From positions 1-64,000 of IMG/VR virus record IMGVR_UViG_3300028025_002789: 64,000 nucleotides of DNA; one strand, written 5' to 3'. This DNA is from a virus. The position numbers and the translations under genes are program-made. Numbering within the stretch: position 1 is the first letter of the stretch; each line of letters opens with the position of its first letter. The notes beneath the pieces were generated by a model that saw only the letters and a list, made by a program, of their open reading frames with translations, was not told where the DNA came from and did no database searches. This document shows positions 30,364-40,113 of the stretch, one piece after another.

Positions 30364-31488
30364 ATGGCAACCACAGGTAAAGGTTTTCGATACCCAGATT
30401 ATTCAAACACTCCAGATGTCCCTAGAGACCTTGGATACCTTGCCGCAGACGTAGATACCTATTTAGGTACACACCCTGGCCCTACGGGCCCTACAGGCCC
30501 AACTGGACCCGCAGGAGCTACTGGTCCGTCAGGACCACAAGGTGCAATAGGAGTTACAGGCGCAACAGGTCCTACAGGACCAACTGGACCACAAGGCCCA
30601 CAAGGAACTGCAGTAACAATTTTAGGAACATATAATTCATTAGGTGAATTACAAACAGCCCATCCAACTGGAAGTGCTGGAGATGGATATTTAATTGGCG
30701 GAACGTTATATGTTTGGTCAGTAAGTACAACATCATGGGTAAATGTTGGAAACATTCAAGGACCAACGGGTGCAACAGGACCAACGGGTGCAACTGGTCC
30801 ACAAGGAGCTTCAGGTGCAGACTCAGTTGTTGCTGGACCAGCAGGACCAACTGGACCAGCGGGAGCAACAGGACCTTCAGGGCCACAAGGCATACAAGGA
30901 ATTCAAGGAGTATCTGGACCAACTGGACCAGTAGGAGCAAGCGGCCCAACAGGGCCATCAGGAGCAGACTCTACAGTTCCTGGTCCTACAGGACCAACAG
31001 GACCAGCAGGAGCCACAGGACCAACGGGACCAGCAGGAGAAGTAACACTACTTGGAGCACAGACACTTGTAGATAAAACATTAAATTATCCTACATTTTT
31101 ATCTGGTACAGAAACAGTAAATATAGTTGCTTCAGCAGCAACTGGAACAATTAACATTGATGCTGAAACATCAACAATTTATTATTATACTTCTGATGCA
31201 ACAGCAAATCATACTTTAAATTTTAGATATAATTCTTCTACATCATTATCTTCAAAGTTAAGTGTTGGAGAATCAATTACATTTGTGTGGATGAATACAA
31301 GTGGCGCAACAGCATATTACCCATCTGTCATTCAAGTTGATGGATCATCAATTACACCAAAGTGGCAAGGAGGAACTGCACCAACTGGAGGCAATACAAG
31401 CTCTGTAGATCTTTATACTTTTACCGTTTTAAAAACAACGGCTTCTCCAGCTTACGTAGTTCTTGGATCACAAACTAAGTTCGCATAG
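30364..31488 (+). CDS. collagen-like tail fibre (374 aa)
   Basis: N-terminus [20 protein letters not shown] is a fibre attachment motif. Two collagen-like Gly-X-Y tracts (about residues 39-81 and 131-231), rich in GPTGPT and GPQG, flank a small module [15 protein letters not shown] seen in many fibres. The C-terminal beta domain starts at [13 protein letters not shown]. Collagen tracts trimerise and stiffen fibres. Confidence 0.85.
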   Translation: MATTGKGFRYPDYSNTPDVPRDLGYLAADVDTYLGTHPGPTGPTGPTGPAGATGPSGPQGAIGVTGATGPTGPTGPQGPQGTAVTILGTYNSLGELQTAHPTGSAGDGYLIGGTLYVWSVSTTSWVNVGNIQGPTGATGPTGATGPQGASGADSVVAGPAGPTGPAGATGPSGPQGIQGIQGVSGPTGPVGASGPTGPSGADSTVPGPTGPTGPAGATGPTGPAGEVTLLGAQTLVDKTLNYPTFLSGTETVNIVASAATGTINIDAETSTIYYYTSDATANHTLNFRYNSSTSLSSKLSVGESITFVWMNTSGATAYYPSVIQVDGSSITPKWQGGTAPTGGNTSSVDLYTFTVLKTTASPAYVVLGSQTKFA

Positions 31489-31497
31489 GAATAGCAT

Positions 31498-33114
31498 ATG
31501 CCAATAATATCATCTAGAGGTTCAGGCTCTTCAAGAGGGTTTGGTTTTGGCATTGGTAAATCTGGACCAATTGCAAACGGTGGAGACATAATTGCAACAT
31601 ACGGATCCTATACATATCATACATTTTTAAATAGCGGAACATTTACAATGCTTTCATCTAAGCCAGTTGAAGTTTTAACAATTGGTGGAGGAGGAGCAGG
31701 CGGAGGACACCACTCAACACTATACACAACATATGGTGGAGGAGCAGGAGCTTTACTATTACAAAATACAACTCTTTCCCCAAACACTTACTCAGTTACA
31801 GTTGGTAGTGGAGGAGCTGCCCCATATTCTACACAAGGAGTTAGAGGTCCAAATGGATCTTCATCCCAATTTGGAAGTTTAACTGCAGCATCAGGTGGCG
31901 GAGGTGGTGGAGCTAGTAGTGGAAATTCAGCATATTTTAATTCAGCTTCTCAAGACGGATCTGCTGGAGCAAGCGGTGGAAATGGTGGCGGAGGCTCACC
32001 AGCAGGCTCTGGAACACAAGGATTTGCAGGCGCACTTGGTGGTGGAGGAGGAGCAGGCGGAGTAGCATCATCAACATTAGCTGGGTCTGGTGCAACATAT
32101 ACAGATTGGTTTATAGCTTCAGGAAAAGGAATCAGCGGTCTTTTTGCAGGTGGCGGAGGCTCTGCAGATTATATTACAGTTAGCGGTGGTGGAGGACAGG
32201 GCGGTGGCCCAGCACCATGGGGTGCAAGTGGACAAAGTGGAATTGAAAATACTGGTGGTGGCGGTGGCGGTGCAGGAAAAAATCAAGACTCTTTTCAGCC
32301 TGGAGGAAGTGGCGCAAAAGGAATTGTAATTGTTAGATACTTAGGATCTCATCCAGATGCAATTATACGGACAGCACCAGGTGCAGTTCCTACAAACTCT
32401 GGAGCACCAGCAATTGGAGGATCTGCATCAGCAGGAAGCACATTAACAAAAACATCTGACGGTTCTTGGAGCGGACAAACATATTTAGAATACAAATGGC
32501 AATACTCTAATGATGGATCGATATGGGGAGATAGAACTTCATGGTCAGCAACTTATTCAGATTATTCAATAAGCCCAGCATCAGCTGGACAAGCACCTTG
32601 GCAATATTTTACTTCTTATCCTGCAAAAAATTCTACTAATCAGACATATAGTTTAAGACAAGGATTAAATGGAAGTAAAGATCAAGGACTATACTATAGA
32701 CTAGCTGTAAGAGGCGTTAACTCAAGTGGATCTTCGGCTCCAGCATATTCTGCAGCTACATCACAAATACCATTAATTCCAGTATATTCTGGAGGAGGAA
32801 GCTACACTGGTTCTTTATCATCTGGTAGCACAATATCAGCAACAAGAGGAACATGGAGTTCAACTGCTCCTCAATGGTTATATTCTTTTATGAGAGCATC
32901 AAATCCAGATGGAAGTAATACTACAGCTTTTATGCAAACAAGTTCTACTGATAGCGCAGGAAACCCATCCGCAGGATGGGGAAACTCATTTGGAAGAAAC
33001 TACACAATTACTGCGTCAGACAGGGGATCGTACCTTGGAGTCATACTTACACCAATAGGTGGTAGTATTAGTGGAGGAAGCGGTGTTACAATTATGTTTG
33101 GATATGTACCATGA
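31498..33114 (+). CDS. glycine-rich adhesin with Ig-like repeats (538 aa)
   Basis: Residues about 60-285 are glycine-rich (GGGAGGG, SGGGGGG) after the same 'FLNSGTFTM' opening as the protein at 19971. The C-terminal half has Ig-like repeats (GGSASAGSTLTKTSDGSWSG, YKWQYSNDGS; then GSTISATRGTWSS). Likely a host-range tip. Confidence 0.8.
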   Translation: MPIISSRGSGSSRGFGFGIGKSGPIANGGDIIATYGSYTYHTFLNSGTFTMLSSKPVEVLTIGGGGAGGGHHSTLYTTYGGGAGALLLQNTTLSPNTYSVTVGSGGAAPYSTQGVRGPNGSSSQFGSLTAASGGGGGGASSGNSAYFNSASQDGSAGASGGNGGGGSPAGSGTQGFAGALGGGGGAGGVASSTLAGSGATYTDWFIASGKGISGLFAGGGGSADYITVSGGGGQGGGPAPWGASGQSGIENTGGGGGGAGKNQDSFQPGGSGAKGIVIVRYLGSHPDAIIRTAPGAVPTNSGAPAIGGSASAGSTLTKTSDGSWSGQTYLEYKWQYSNDGSIWGDRTSWSATYSDYSISPASAGQAPWQYFTSYPAKNSTNQTYSLRQGLNGSKDQGLYYRLAVRGVNSSGSSAPAYSAATSQIPLIPVYSGGGSYTGSLSSGSTISATRGTWSSTAPQWLYSFMRASNPDGSNTTAFMQTSSTDSAGNPSAGWGNSFGRNYTITASDRGSYLGVILTPIGGSISGGSGVTIMFGYVP

Positions 33115-33338
33115 TAAATGAAATATTAATAGAAAGACCAGAAGAGGCTCCAACCTTTTTTAAAGTTTCTTTAAATAATCCAAATGATGAATCATACATT
33201 CAATGGATTAAATCTACTGTAGGAGCAAGATGGGTAGATATTCAAGGAACTACATTAAACCTAATTAGAGAAAATAGGGACGGAACAATATATATTTATA
33301 ATGAAGCTTTAGATAGTTGGGATATAGATGTCATATAA
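33111..33338 (+). CDS. small fibre-associated protein (75 aa)
   Basis: Start overlaps the adhesin stop and end overlaps the next start, so tightly coupled. MINEILIERPEEAPTFFKVS with SYIQWIKSTVGARWVDIQG. By position a capping or assembly protein; function not established. Confidence 0.55.
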   Translation: MINEILIERPEEAPTFFKVSLNNPNDESYIQWIKSTVGARWVDIQGTTLNLIRENRDGTIYIYNEALDSWDIDVI

Positions 33339-35166
33339 ATTAGATGTTCTTTCTCATTCACCACTAGCCTTTTGGCCACTAGAATCTGTTTCTAGCAGTG
33401 GTTTATTGACCTATCAAGATTTATTAGATGACTATTCTACATATACTCAATTCTTAAACGGATTTGATACGTATGCTGAATCTAGCGGATCAATTACCCC
33501 AGACATTTCTGGCTCAAATAATACTGGTATATACATAGGCCTTTTATATGAAAACAATATTCCTTTAGTATCAGGATTAACTCAATCAAGAAAAATTAAA
33601 GGATCTTCTTCTATATTTTATCCAACCTTAAATGATCATACTCAGCCTCAGTCATCAGCAGGCTTTGGAACATCAAATGCTTCAGACAATGATTTTACTT
33701 TAGAATGCTGGGCATATGTAGATACATCCTCTACCTTAGATATACCATTAGTTGGAGACTCATCATCAGATGTAGGATTGTTCTATAGCAATAAGAATAT
33801 TACATTTAAATTAAATTCTCAAGAAATTACATGGACGATTCCATATACAAAGAAAGCGCTTCATATAGTAGCTACATATACCCCTACAAATGCATATCTT
33901 TACATTGACGGTAAGATGGAGGTCCAGAAAGATCTTACTAATTTTGCATTTAATAACTCTAGCCTAAATCTATCTTCTGGCCCAGTAAATAACTCTAATG
34001 ACTACATGCTAATAAATTCAGTTGCTATCTACAGATACTCACTAAGTCCTCAATCAATTAAAAGCCATTATGATAATGGAAAGACAATTGATTCAAATCA
34101 GGTAGTATATCCAGATGGGGGAGAGCTATTTAACATATACGATAATGCATTGTCGACAAAGTACTCATACTCTTATCCAGCTAATAGACAATGGGAAGAC
34201 TTTTTGACTGATGATTTATACTATGACAATATAAATGATGCGATAAGAATTTCTTCAGGAACTGGTATTGCAAAAACCGTTATACTTAATGATTTTATAA
34301 CTATCCCAAGCGGTGCAGAAATGGATGACTCCAGAATAGAATGGAGCGGAAATAATGGAATTACAGTCCAGACAAGTATTGACGGGATAACCTATCAGTC
34401 TTGTGTAAATGGTCAAGCAATTCCTCAATATTCTCTAGCATCATTTAATGCCTCTAGAAATCTATATATAAGAATTACAATGACAACATCAAATGATAGC
34501 CTATACCTTCCTAAACTATATAGCCTATCAATGAGCTTTTATAATAATCAAGTATTCTATGCAAATAACTCAGCCTCATATATCTCTCCTCTTCAGGGAG
34601 ATGTAGGATTAAGCAATAGTAGATATGAGCTATTATCAAGGGATGCAAGAAATGGAATAGCCCTAGAAACAGGATCAGCATTTTCAATTAATACTAGTAC
34701 CTTAACTAAATCATTAGAGTTCTTCTATACTCCATCTACAATAAATAACGGCGGGCTAGTAAAATCAACTTCTGGATCTGGATATTCAGCATCTAACTTC
34801 TCTTGGTCATCAGGAACAATATCCAAAACCAATATAGCCAAGATATATGTCAATGGAGTAGATAAGAGCACCCAGACAGATATCCATAATATTTTTGCCA
34901 AGGATCAGATGTATTATGTGGTTATCACATTTACTAATCCTATATCTGGGCAGATTGATATAAACTACTCTACCGCTGGCGCAATTTCGGCACTTTACCA
35001 GAATATAGCCATATATGATTATGCCCTAACCTTAAGTCAGGTAGTAGAACATTTTAACCTATACCTAGGAAATGCAACCGTATCCCTATCTAATTCGTTA
35101 ATGACCATGACAGAAAACTCTTTTAATTACTATAATTACGACTGGACCGTAGTACAAAATATATAA
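33328..35166 (+). CDS. tail adhesin with two LamG-like domains (612 aa)
   Basis: Opens with HSPLAFWPLESVSSSGLL, the usual start of phage LamG proteins. LamG-type segments: FTLECWAYVDTSSTLDIPLV ... AYLYIDGKMEVQ ... VAIYRYSLSPQSIKSHYDNG (about residues 125-255), and a second ending NIAIYDYALTLSQVVEHFN (about 560-580). Probably glycan binding. Last fibre gene before the portal operon. Confidence 0.8.
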   Translation: MSYKLDVLSHSPLAFWPLESVSSSGLLTYQDLLDDYSTYTQFLNGFDTYAESSGSITPDISGSNNTGIYIGLLYENNIPLVSGLTQSRKIKGSSSIFYPTLNDHTQPQSSAGFGTSNASDNDFTLECWAYVDTSSTLDIPLVGDSSSDVGLFYSNKNITFKLNSQEITWTIPYTKKALHIVATYTPTNAYLYIDGKMEVQKDLTNFAFNNSSLNLSSGPVNNSNDYMLINSVAIYRYSLSPQSIKSHYDNGKTIDSNQVVYPDGGELFNIYDNALSTKYSYSYPANRQWEDFLTDDLYYDNINDAIRISSGTGIAKTVILNDFITIPSGAEMDDSRIEWSGNNGITVQTSIDGITYQSCVNGQAIPQYSLASFNASRNLYIRITMTTSNDSLYLPKLYSLSMSFYNNQVFYANNSASYISPLQGDVGLSNSRYELLSRDARNGIALETGSAFSINTSTLTKSLEFFYTPSTINNGGLVKSTSGSGYSASNFSWSSGTISKTNIAKIYVNGVDKSTQTDIHNIFAKDQMYYVVITFTNPISGQIDINYSTAGAISALYQNIAIYDYALTLSQVVEHFNLYLGNATVSLSNSLMTMTENSFNYYNYDWTVVQNI

Positions 35167-35191
35167 TTTTGTCACAACCCCTGACAATATC

Positions 35192-35220
35192 TGGACTTTA
35201 ACCCAAAAGAATGGTAAAAT
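35192..35220 (+). promoter_or_regulatory. promoter of the head module
   Basis: TGGACT (35192-35197), 17 nt, TAAAAT (35215-35220). The ATG at 35229 is 8 nt later with no RBS, so the transcript is probably leaderless. Confidence 0.65.
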
Positions 35221-35228
35221 TGTGATCT

Positions 35229-35576
35229 ATGGATATTAATAAGATCAATACTCAGGTATTAGAAGAAGAAACTAGATTAGGCATATATGTTTGGGAAATG
35301 CCTGACGGAAAGTGGATAGGCGATGACGAAGGAAATTTTCTCTCAATCACATCAACAAAAGGAAACAAATCTAGAGTTAATGCACTGGCTGATGAAGTTA
35401 GGTCATACGGTATTCTTGAAGGCAGGCCTTTATTTCTTTCTGGACGCAGGAAGATCGACGACGAAGAATACCAGTATCAACAACAAAGATTAAAGTGGGG
35501 CCTTGTCCCAGATCCTATGGATGTAGGAAACTATAAAGACGAGATGAAAGCTTTGAAAAACGGAGGAGCAAAATAA
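35229..35576 (+). CDS. conserved protein before the portal (115 aa)
   Basis: GIYVWEMPDGKWIGDDEGNF ... VNALADEVRSYGILEGRPLF ... EYQYQQQRLKWGLVPDP is a pattern of a small conserved actinophage protein encoded just before portal. Role unknown. Its stop overlaps the portal start by one base. Confidence 0.65.
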   Translation: MDINKINTQVLEEETRLGIYVWEMPDGKWIGDDEGNFLSITSTKGNKSRVNALADEVRSYGILEGRPLFLSGRRKIDDEEYQYQQQRLKWGLVPDPMDVGNYKDEMKALKNGGAK

Positions 35577-37159
35577 TGGAATATGTAGAAGACAACGATA
35601 CATTTAGCAATGAGGTATCTATATCAAATTCATCTGATTTATTTAGCTTTAGCCAACCAGTAGTAATTGAAACCGATCCATTTAAAATAGAAGGCGAAGA
35701 TTTAAAAAAAGTAATTGGACTAAGTCCAGCATTTCGTAGAAAAGTATCTAGAGATCTACAGAAAAGCTTTACTGGAATTGAAGGAACTGGAACACAGCAG
35801 AACCTATTGCAGCAAGCAGTAACTGGCTATGCAATGTTTGACCTTGTTCAACCAGTATACAATTTAGAATATCTTTCAAAGATATATGAAATTTCTCCAT
35901 ACAACTATGCAGCAATTAATGCTAAGGTTGCAAACATAGTCGGACTTGGATACTCATTTGTTGAAAGCAAAAAAGCGATGGAAGCACTAGACAATATTGA
36001 AGATGCTACACAGCTAACTCGTGCTAGACGAAAGATGGATAGAGTCAGACAGCAGTTAGATATTTGGCTAGAGGATGTAAATCAGGAAGAAACATTTGTT
36101 GAAACTCTAGTAAAAGTATATACAGATTTAGAAGCAACAGGAAATGGCTTCATTGAAATAGGCAGAACAACTAGCGGGAACATAGGATATATTGGACATA
36201 TTCCAGCAAAGACTATGCGTGTTCGTAGACTTCGTGACGGATTTATACAGCTACTTTACGGCAAGGCAGTATTCTTTAGAAACTTTGGCGACATGGAAAC
36301 AGAGAATCCAATTGCTGGTCAAGAAGATAGACCAAATGAAATTATTCATTTGAAGAAATATACCCCTATGAATAATTACTATGGAATTCCAGATATTGTT
36401 GCATCACAAAATGCAATGGCTGGAAACGAGTTTGCTGGTAAATACAACCTAGACTACTTTGAAAACAAGGCAGTACCACGTTATATTATTACAGTAAAGG
36501 GAGCAAAGCTTTCACCAGAATCAGAAAGAAAGCTTCTTGAGTTTTTCCAGGTAGGCCTTAAGGGCAAGAACCATAGATCACTTTATGTTCCACTTCCAGC
36601 AGATTCATCTGACTCGAAGGTAGAATTTAAGATGGATCCAGTAGAGGCTAATATTCAGGACTCATCATTTAATAATTATAGAAAAGCTAACCGTGATGAA
36701 ATTCTTTTATCTCATCGTGTTCCAATTAATAAAATTGGAGTCCCAGAAGGAGTCAGCCTTGCCTCAGCGAGAGATGCCGATAAAATGTTTAAAGAGCAGG
36801 TATGTCGTCCAGCACAGGATATTCTAGAAAAGAAATTAAATAGAATTATTGCAGAAAAAACAGACATACTTATTTTGAAGTTTAATGAGCTAACCCTTAC
36901 AGACGAAGACACTCAATCTAAAATTGATGAGAGATATTTGCGTATGCAGGTTATTACCCCAAATGAGGTAAGAATCCGAAAGGGAATGATTCCAATTGAC
37001 GGTGGGGATGAAGTAATTCAATTAAAGCCTCAACAGGCAGCGGAACAAACAGCCCAAGCAATGAATAGTAGAGCCCGAACTCAAGAAAGAGATTCTAACT
37101 CACCTGATATTTCAGGGGAGGCCAGAAACCCAAAAGGTGAGGGTAGGGTCACAGCTTAA
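35576..37159 (+). CDS. portal protein (527 aa)
   Basis: Forms the dodecameric ring at the head vertex through which DNA passes. Diagnostic segments: YGIPDIVASQNAMAGNEFAG, EIIHLKKYTPMNNYYG, the stem/clip region SLYVPLPADSSDSKVEFKMD and the wing pattern LLSHRVPINKIGVPEGVSLA, with a disordered C-terminal tail (TQERDSNSPDISGEA). Length fits PBSX/HK97-type portals. No terminase precedes it. Confidence 0.9.
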   Translation: MEYVEDNDTFSNEVSISNSSDLFSFSQPVVIETDPFKIEGEDLKKVIGLSPAFRRKVSRDLQKSFTGIEGTGTQQNLLQQAVTGYAMFDLVQPVYNLEYLSKIYEISPYNYAAINAKVANIVGLGYSFVESKKAMEALDNIEDATQLTRARRKMDRVRQQLDIWLEDVNQEETFVETLVKVYTDLEATGNGFIEIGRTTSGNIGYIGHIPAKTMRVRRLRDGFIQLLYGKAVFFRNFGDMETENPIAGQEDRPNEIIHLKKYTPMNNYYGIPDIVASQNAMAGNEFAGKYNLDYFENKAVPRYIITVKGAKLSPESERKLLEFFQVGLKGKNHRSLYVPLPADSSDSKVEFKMDPVEANIQDSSFNNYRKANRDEILLSHRVPINKIGVPEGVSLASARDADKMFKEQVCRPAQDILEKKLNRIIAEKTDILILKFNELTLTDEDTQSKIDERYLRMQVITPNEVRIRKGMIPIDGGDEVIQLKPQQAAEQTAQAMNSRARTQERDSNSPDISGEARNPKGEGRVTA

Positions 37160-37214
37160 TTATTAGGCAACTAGTTATTTGCCTTTTTACATTTTAAAAG
37201 ATAAAATTAAGCAT

Positions 37215-38525
37215 ATGAATATTGAAAAATCTTTATGGTCTTCTCATGGCGATAACATCAGCTTATCTGTCCCATTCACTAAAGTCAATCGTGAAAAAAG
37301 AACTGTTTCTGGATTCGCAACTTTAGATAACATTGATCAAACAAATGATCTAGTAACTGCAGAAGCAAGCCTGAAAGCTTTTGAAAATTTCCGTGGCAAT
37401 ATCCGTGAAATGCATGGATCAAATGCTGTAGGCAAAATGCTTTCATTTAGACCAGAAACATTTTATGACCCAGCAACAAAAGAATTTTATAGCGGAGTAT
37501 ATGTAGATGCATATGTTTCTAAAGGCGCACAAGATACATGGGAAAAAGTTTTAGATGGAACTCTACAGGGATTTTCAATTGGCGGGAAAATCACAGAGTC
37601 AGATAACGAAGTAAATAAGTCAACAGGTAAGACTGTAAGATTTATTAAAGGCTACGACCTACTTGAGCTTTCAATTGTAGACTCGCCAGCAAATGAATTG
37701 TGTAATATTTTATCAATTCAGAAAGCAAACGGTTCTTTAATTTTTAAAGGTATTGCGGCAGAAGTTACTACAGAAAACATTTTTTATTGCGAAGAAAGCA
37801 AATCAGTATTCATCTCACAAGATGCATCATATGATTCCCCTGTTACTGGTAAACCAGCAGCACTAATTGGGTGGGTAGAGTCAAACGATGTTAATAAATC
37901 AAAAGAGATAGATAAAATTCTTGATTCATTTTTGAAGTCAAGATTACCGTTGCCTGAAAGACAAACAATTGCAAAACAGGCAAACGTAGAAGGAGGTAGT
38001 GAAGTGTCAGAAAACACAGAAACAGTAGTAGTTGAAGAAACTGCTCCAGTAGAAACACCAGTTGTTGCTGAGGAAGCACCAGCTGTTGAAGTAGCTGCAG
38101 AAGATGCAGTTGCAGACGCTTCTGCCGAAACTCTAGAAAAAGCAGCCGACGTATCAGAAGTTGAGGTTGATGAACCTGATTTTGCAAAGATGCTTGGTGA
38201 TTTAAAGGGCTTTTTCTCAGAGACTCTAAATAAAGCTTCTGAGGCAAATGCAGCACAGGTTTCAACTATTAAAGAAACAGTAGAAACTTTTAGCAAGAGC
38301 GTCGATAGCAGAATTTCAGAATTGGCAGAACAACATGCCGTACTAAGCAAGGCTGTTGAAGATATCAAGGGCACAATTGATGGCGTAGAAAAGCGTGTCG
38401 ATGCAGTTGAATCAGAGACTGCAATTAAGAAGTCCTCTGACCTTGGCGGGTCACAGGAAGTAACAATCAAAAAATCTAAATGGAACGGTTCTTTCCTCGG
38501 TTCCGTGAACGAATTATTTAACTAA
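37215..38525 (+). CDS. capsid maturation protease fused to scaffold (436 aa)
   Basis: ATG at 37215 preferred over an upstream frame start. N-terminal HK97-type prohead serine protease: His67 in REMHGSNAVG and Ser121 in LQGFSIGGKI, with LLELSIVDSPANELC following. From about residue 265 the protein is acidic (ETAPVETPVVAEEAPAVEVA) and then coiled-coil with heptads up to residue 420, as expected of an internal scaffold. The protease would cut the scaffold and capsid protein during maturation. Confidence 0.85.
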   Translation: MNIEKSLWSSHGDNISLSVPFTKVNREKRTVSGFATLDNIDQTNDLVTAEASLKAFENFRGNIREMHGSNAVGKMLSFRPETFYDPATKEFYSGVYVDAYVSKGAQDTWEKVLDGTLQGFSIGGKITESDNEVNKSTGKTVRFIKGYDLLELSIVDSPANELCNILSIQKANGSLIFKGIAAEVTTENIFYCEESKSVFISQDASYDSPVTGKPAALIGWVESNDVNKSKEIDKILDSFLKSRLPLPERQTIAKQANVEGGSEVSENTETVVVEETAPVETPVVAEEAPAVEVAAEDAVADASAETLEKAADVSEVEVDEPDFAKMLGDLKGFFSETLNKASEANAAQVSTIKETVETFSKSVDSRISELAEQHAVLSKAVEDIKGTIDGVEKRVDAVESETAIKKSSDLGGSQEVTIKKSKWNGSFLGSVNELFN

Positions 38526-38546
38526 AAAGGGTAGGTGAAACAAACA

Positions 38547-39599
38547 ATGAGCAATGAATTATTAGAAAAGACAATTGCAGCAGGTACAACTGCTACAGGT
38601 ACATTCGCATCCACTACAGGTGGGTCAGGAGTACACCGTGGATCAGAAAATGGCAACGGTGGTCTATTAAATGCAGAACAATCAGCTCGCTTTTTAGACT
38701 ATATGTTCGACGCAACCGTAATTGGTAAAGTCGCCCGTACAGTCCGCATGAGAGCAGACACTACAGAAATTGATCGTATGTCAGTTGGAGAGAAGCTTAT
38801 GAAGCTTGCAACTGAAGGAGACGACACAGCAGCAAACAGCGCTGTTACTTTCTCAAAGATCTCTTTGACAACAAAGAAACTTCGCTTGGATTGGGAGCTT
38901 TCAACAGAGTCTCTAGAAGACAACATTGAAGGTGCTGATCTAGAAGATCACATTGCCCGCTTGATGGCAACACAGGCAGGTAATGACATTGAAGATGTAA
39001 TCCTTAACGGAAATACATCTCTAACTTCAGATGCACTATACAAGTCATTTGACGGTATTGTTAAGAAGGCAAAGGCTAGCGGTCACGTTGTTGACGCAGG
39101 TGGAGCTGCAGTAAGTCGTGCTGTATTTAACAGCGCTCTTAAGGCTCTTCCACGTAAGTACAAGCAACGCCGTTCAGATCTTCGCTTCCTAGCAGGATCA
39201 AACTTGATTCAAGATTTCCTATATGCTAACAGCATTGGAACAAACAACACAATTCCACAAGATATTGCTTCAAGCATTATCCGTGGACAAGAGGTACAAC
39301 CATTAGGTGGACCTGCAGGATATGTGGCACCATTCGCATTCGGTATTCCGATTGTTGAAGTTCCACTTCTTCCAGAAGCACAAGATGGCGATTACACAGG
39401 AGAGACTGGCAACCACGGAGACATCCACTTGACATTCCCAAATAACGTAGTTATTGGTATCAAGCGTGACGTAACTGTTTACCGCTTCTTCTGGCCACGT
39501 AAGGACTCAATTGAGTACACAATGTATACTCGTGTTGGTGTTCAAATCGAGCAGGCAGATGCCTGGGTCGTTGTGAAGAACGTAAAAGTAGCTTCATAA
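38547..39599 (+). CDS. major capsid protein, HK97 fold (350 aa)
   Basis: Start ATG at 38547 after AGGTGA. Follows the protease-scaffold directly. FDATVIGKVARTVRMRADT and the P-domain/E-loop patterns (RLDWELSTESLEDNIEGADL) plus the ending YTMYTRVGVQIEQADAWVVV match HK97-like capsids. Codon use is richer in C-ending codons than its neighbours, as expected of a highly expressed gene. A terminator follows. Confidence 0.85.
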   Translation: MSNELLEKTIAAGTTATGTFASTTGGSGVHRGSENGNGGLLNAEQSARFLDYMFDATVIGKVARTVRMRADTTEIDRMSVGEKLMKLATEGDDTAANSAVTFSKISLTTKKLRLDWELSTESLEDNIEGADLEDHIARLMATQAGNDIEDVILNGNTSLTSDALYKSFDGIVKKAKASGHVVDAGGAAVSRAVFNSALKALPRKYKQRRSDLRFLAGSNLIQDFLYANSIGTNNTIPQDIASSIIRGQEVQPLGGPAGYVAPFAFGIPIVEVPLLPEAQDGDYTGETGNHGDIHLTFPNNVVIGIKRDVTVYRFFWPRKDSIEYTMYTRVGVQIEQADAWVVVKNVKVAS

Positions 39600-39621
39600 T
39601 AGGATTAATTCCGCAAGAAAG

Positions 39622-39650
39622 GCCCCCAATTAATTTTGGGGGCTTTTCAT
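39622..39650 (+). terminator. rho-independent terminator after the capsid gene
   Basis: 8-bp arms GCCCCCAA (39622-39629) and TTGGGGGC (39636-39643), then TTTTCATTTT. Confidence 0.9.
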
Positions 39651-39666
39651 TTTAATTTAGTAATGC

Positions 39667-39672
39667 TATAAT
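39667..39672 (+). promoter_or_regulatory. -10 box before the neck genes
   Basis: TATAAT 17 nt after the terminator's T-run, ahead of RBS AAGGAG at 39690. No strong -35 is visible. Confidence 0.55.
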
Positions 39673-39699
39673 TAAATAACCTAGATTAAGGAGATTACT

Positions 39700-40101
39700 A
39701 TGTCATTCGAGACATTAAAGATATCTGAACTTAGAAAGATCGCTGAAGATTTCGGCGTAGACACAGAAACATTAAAGAATAAAAATGATATTGTTGCATC
39801 CCTAGCAGACGAAGGCGTTACTTGGGCGGTATATCAAAAAACCATTAAAGACGTAGAGGATGCCAAGGAAGATATTTCTCACGAAATTCTACCTAAATTT
39901 GATCCAAAAGCGGAGCAGCCAGAAAATACTGTTTTAGTTAGAATGACAAGAGCTAACTTTAGGTATGATATTATGGGATTCACCTTTACTAAAGATCACC
40001 CATTTGTGGCAATGGATAAAGAAAAGGCACAAGAAATTTTTGACAAGGAGGAGGGTTTTAGATTAGCTAATCCAAAGGAAGTTCAAGAGTTCTATAGCTA
40101 A
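39700..40101 (+). CDS. head protein with HeH/LEM-like N-terminus (133 aa)
   Basis: Residues 4-40 (TLKISELRKIAEDFGVDTET ... KNDIVASLADEGV) match the HeH/SAP-type helix-extended fold used for DNA or protein contact. C-terminus KDHPFVAMDKEKAQEIFDKE with FRLANPKEVQEFY is shared with small phage head proteins. Probably a head decoration or neck factor. Confidence 0.7.
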   Translation: MSFETLKISELRKIAEDFGVDTETLKNKNDIVASLADEGVTWAVYQKTIKDVEDAKEDISHEILPKFDPKAEQPENTVLVRMTRANFRYDIMGFTFTKDHPFVAMDKEKAQEIFDKEEGFRLANPKEVQEFYS

Positions 40102-40113
40102 TAAAACCCATGT

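Noticed and set aside
30459-30958. Leftward and shifted frames rich in GPVGPVGP or Leu/Gln over the collagen-like gene
   Set aside because: They are antisense or out-of-frame readings of the Gly-X-Y repeats; no RBS, and the real frame matches fibre proteins.
30478-31040. CRISPR-like direct repeats
   Set aside because: The repeats are codon-level Gly-X-Y units inside a gene, with no spacers.
15457-35166. Diversity-generating retroelement for the fibre array
   Set aside because: No reverse transcriptase and no template/variable repeat pair seen despite the Mtd-like domain at 18027.
37784-38470. Long Ser/Ala-rich leftward frame in the protease-scaffold gene
   Set aside because: Shadow of the acidic coiled-coil coding strand; no promoter or RBS and no family pattern.
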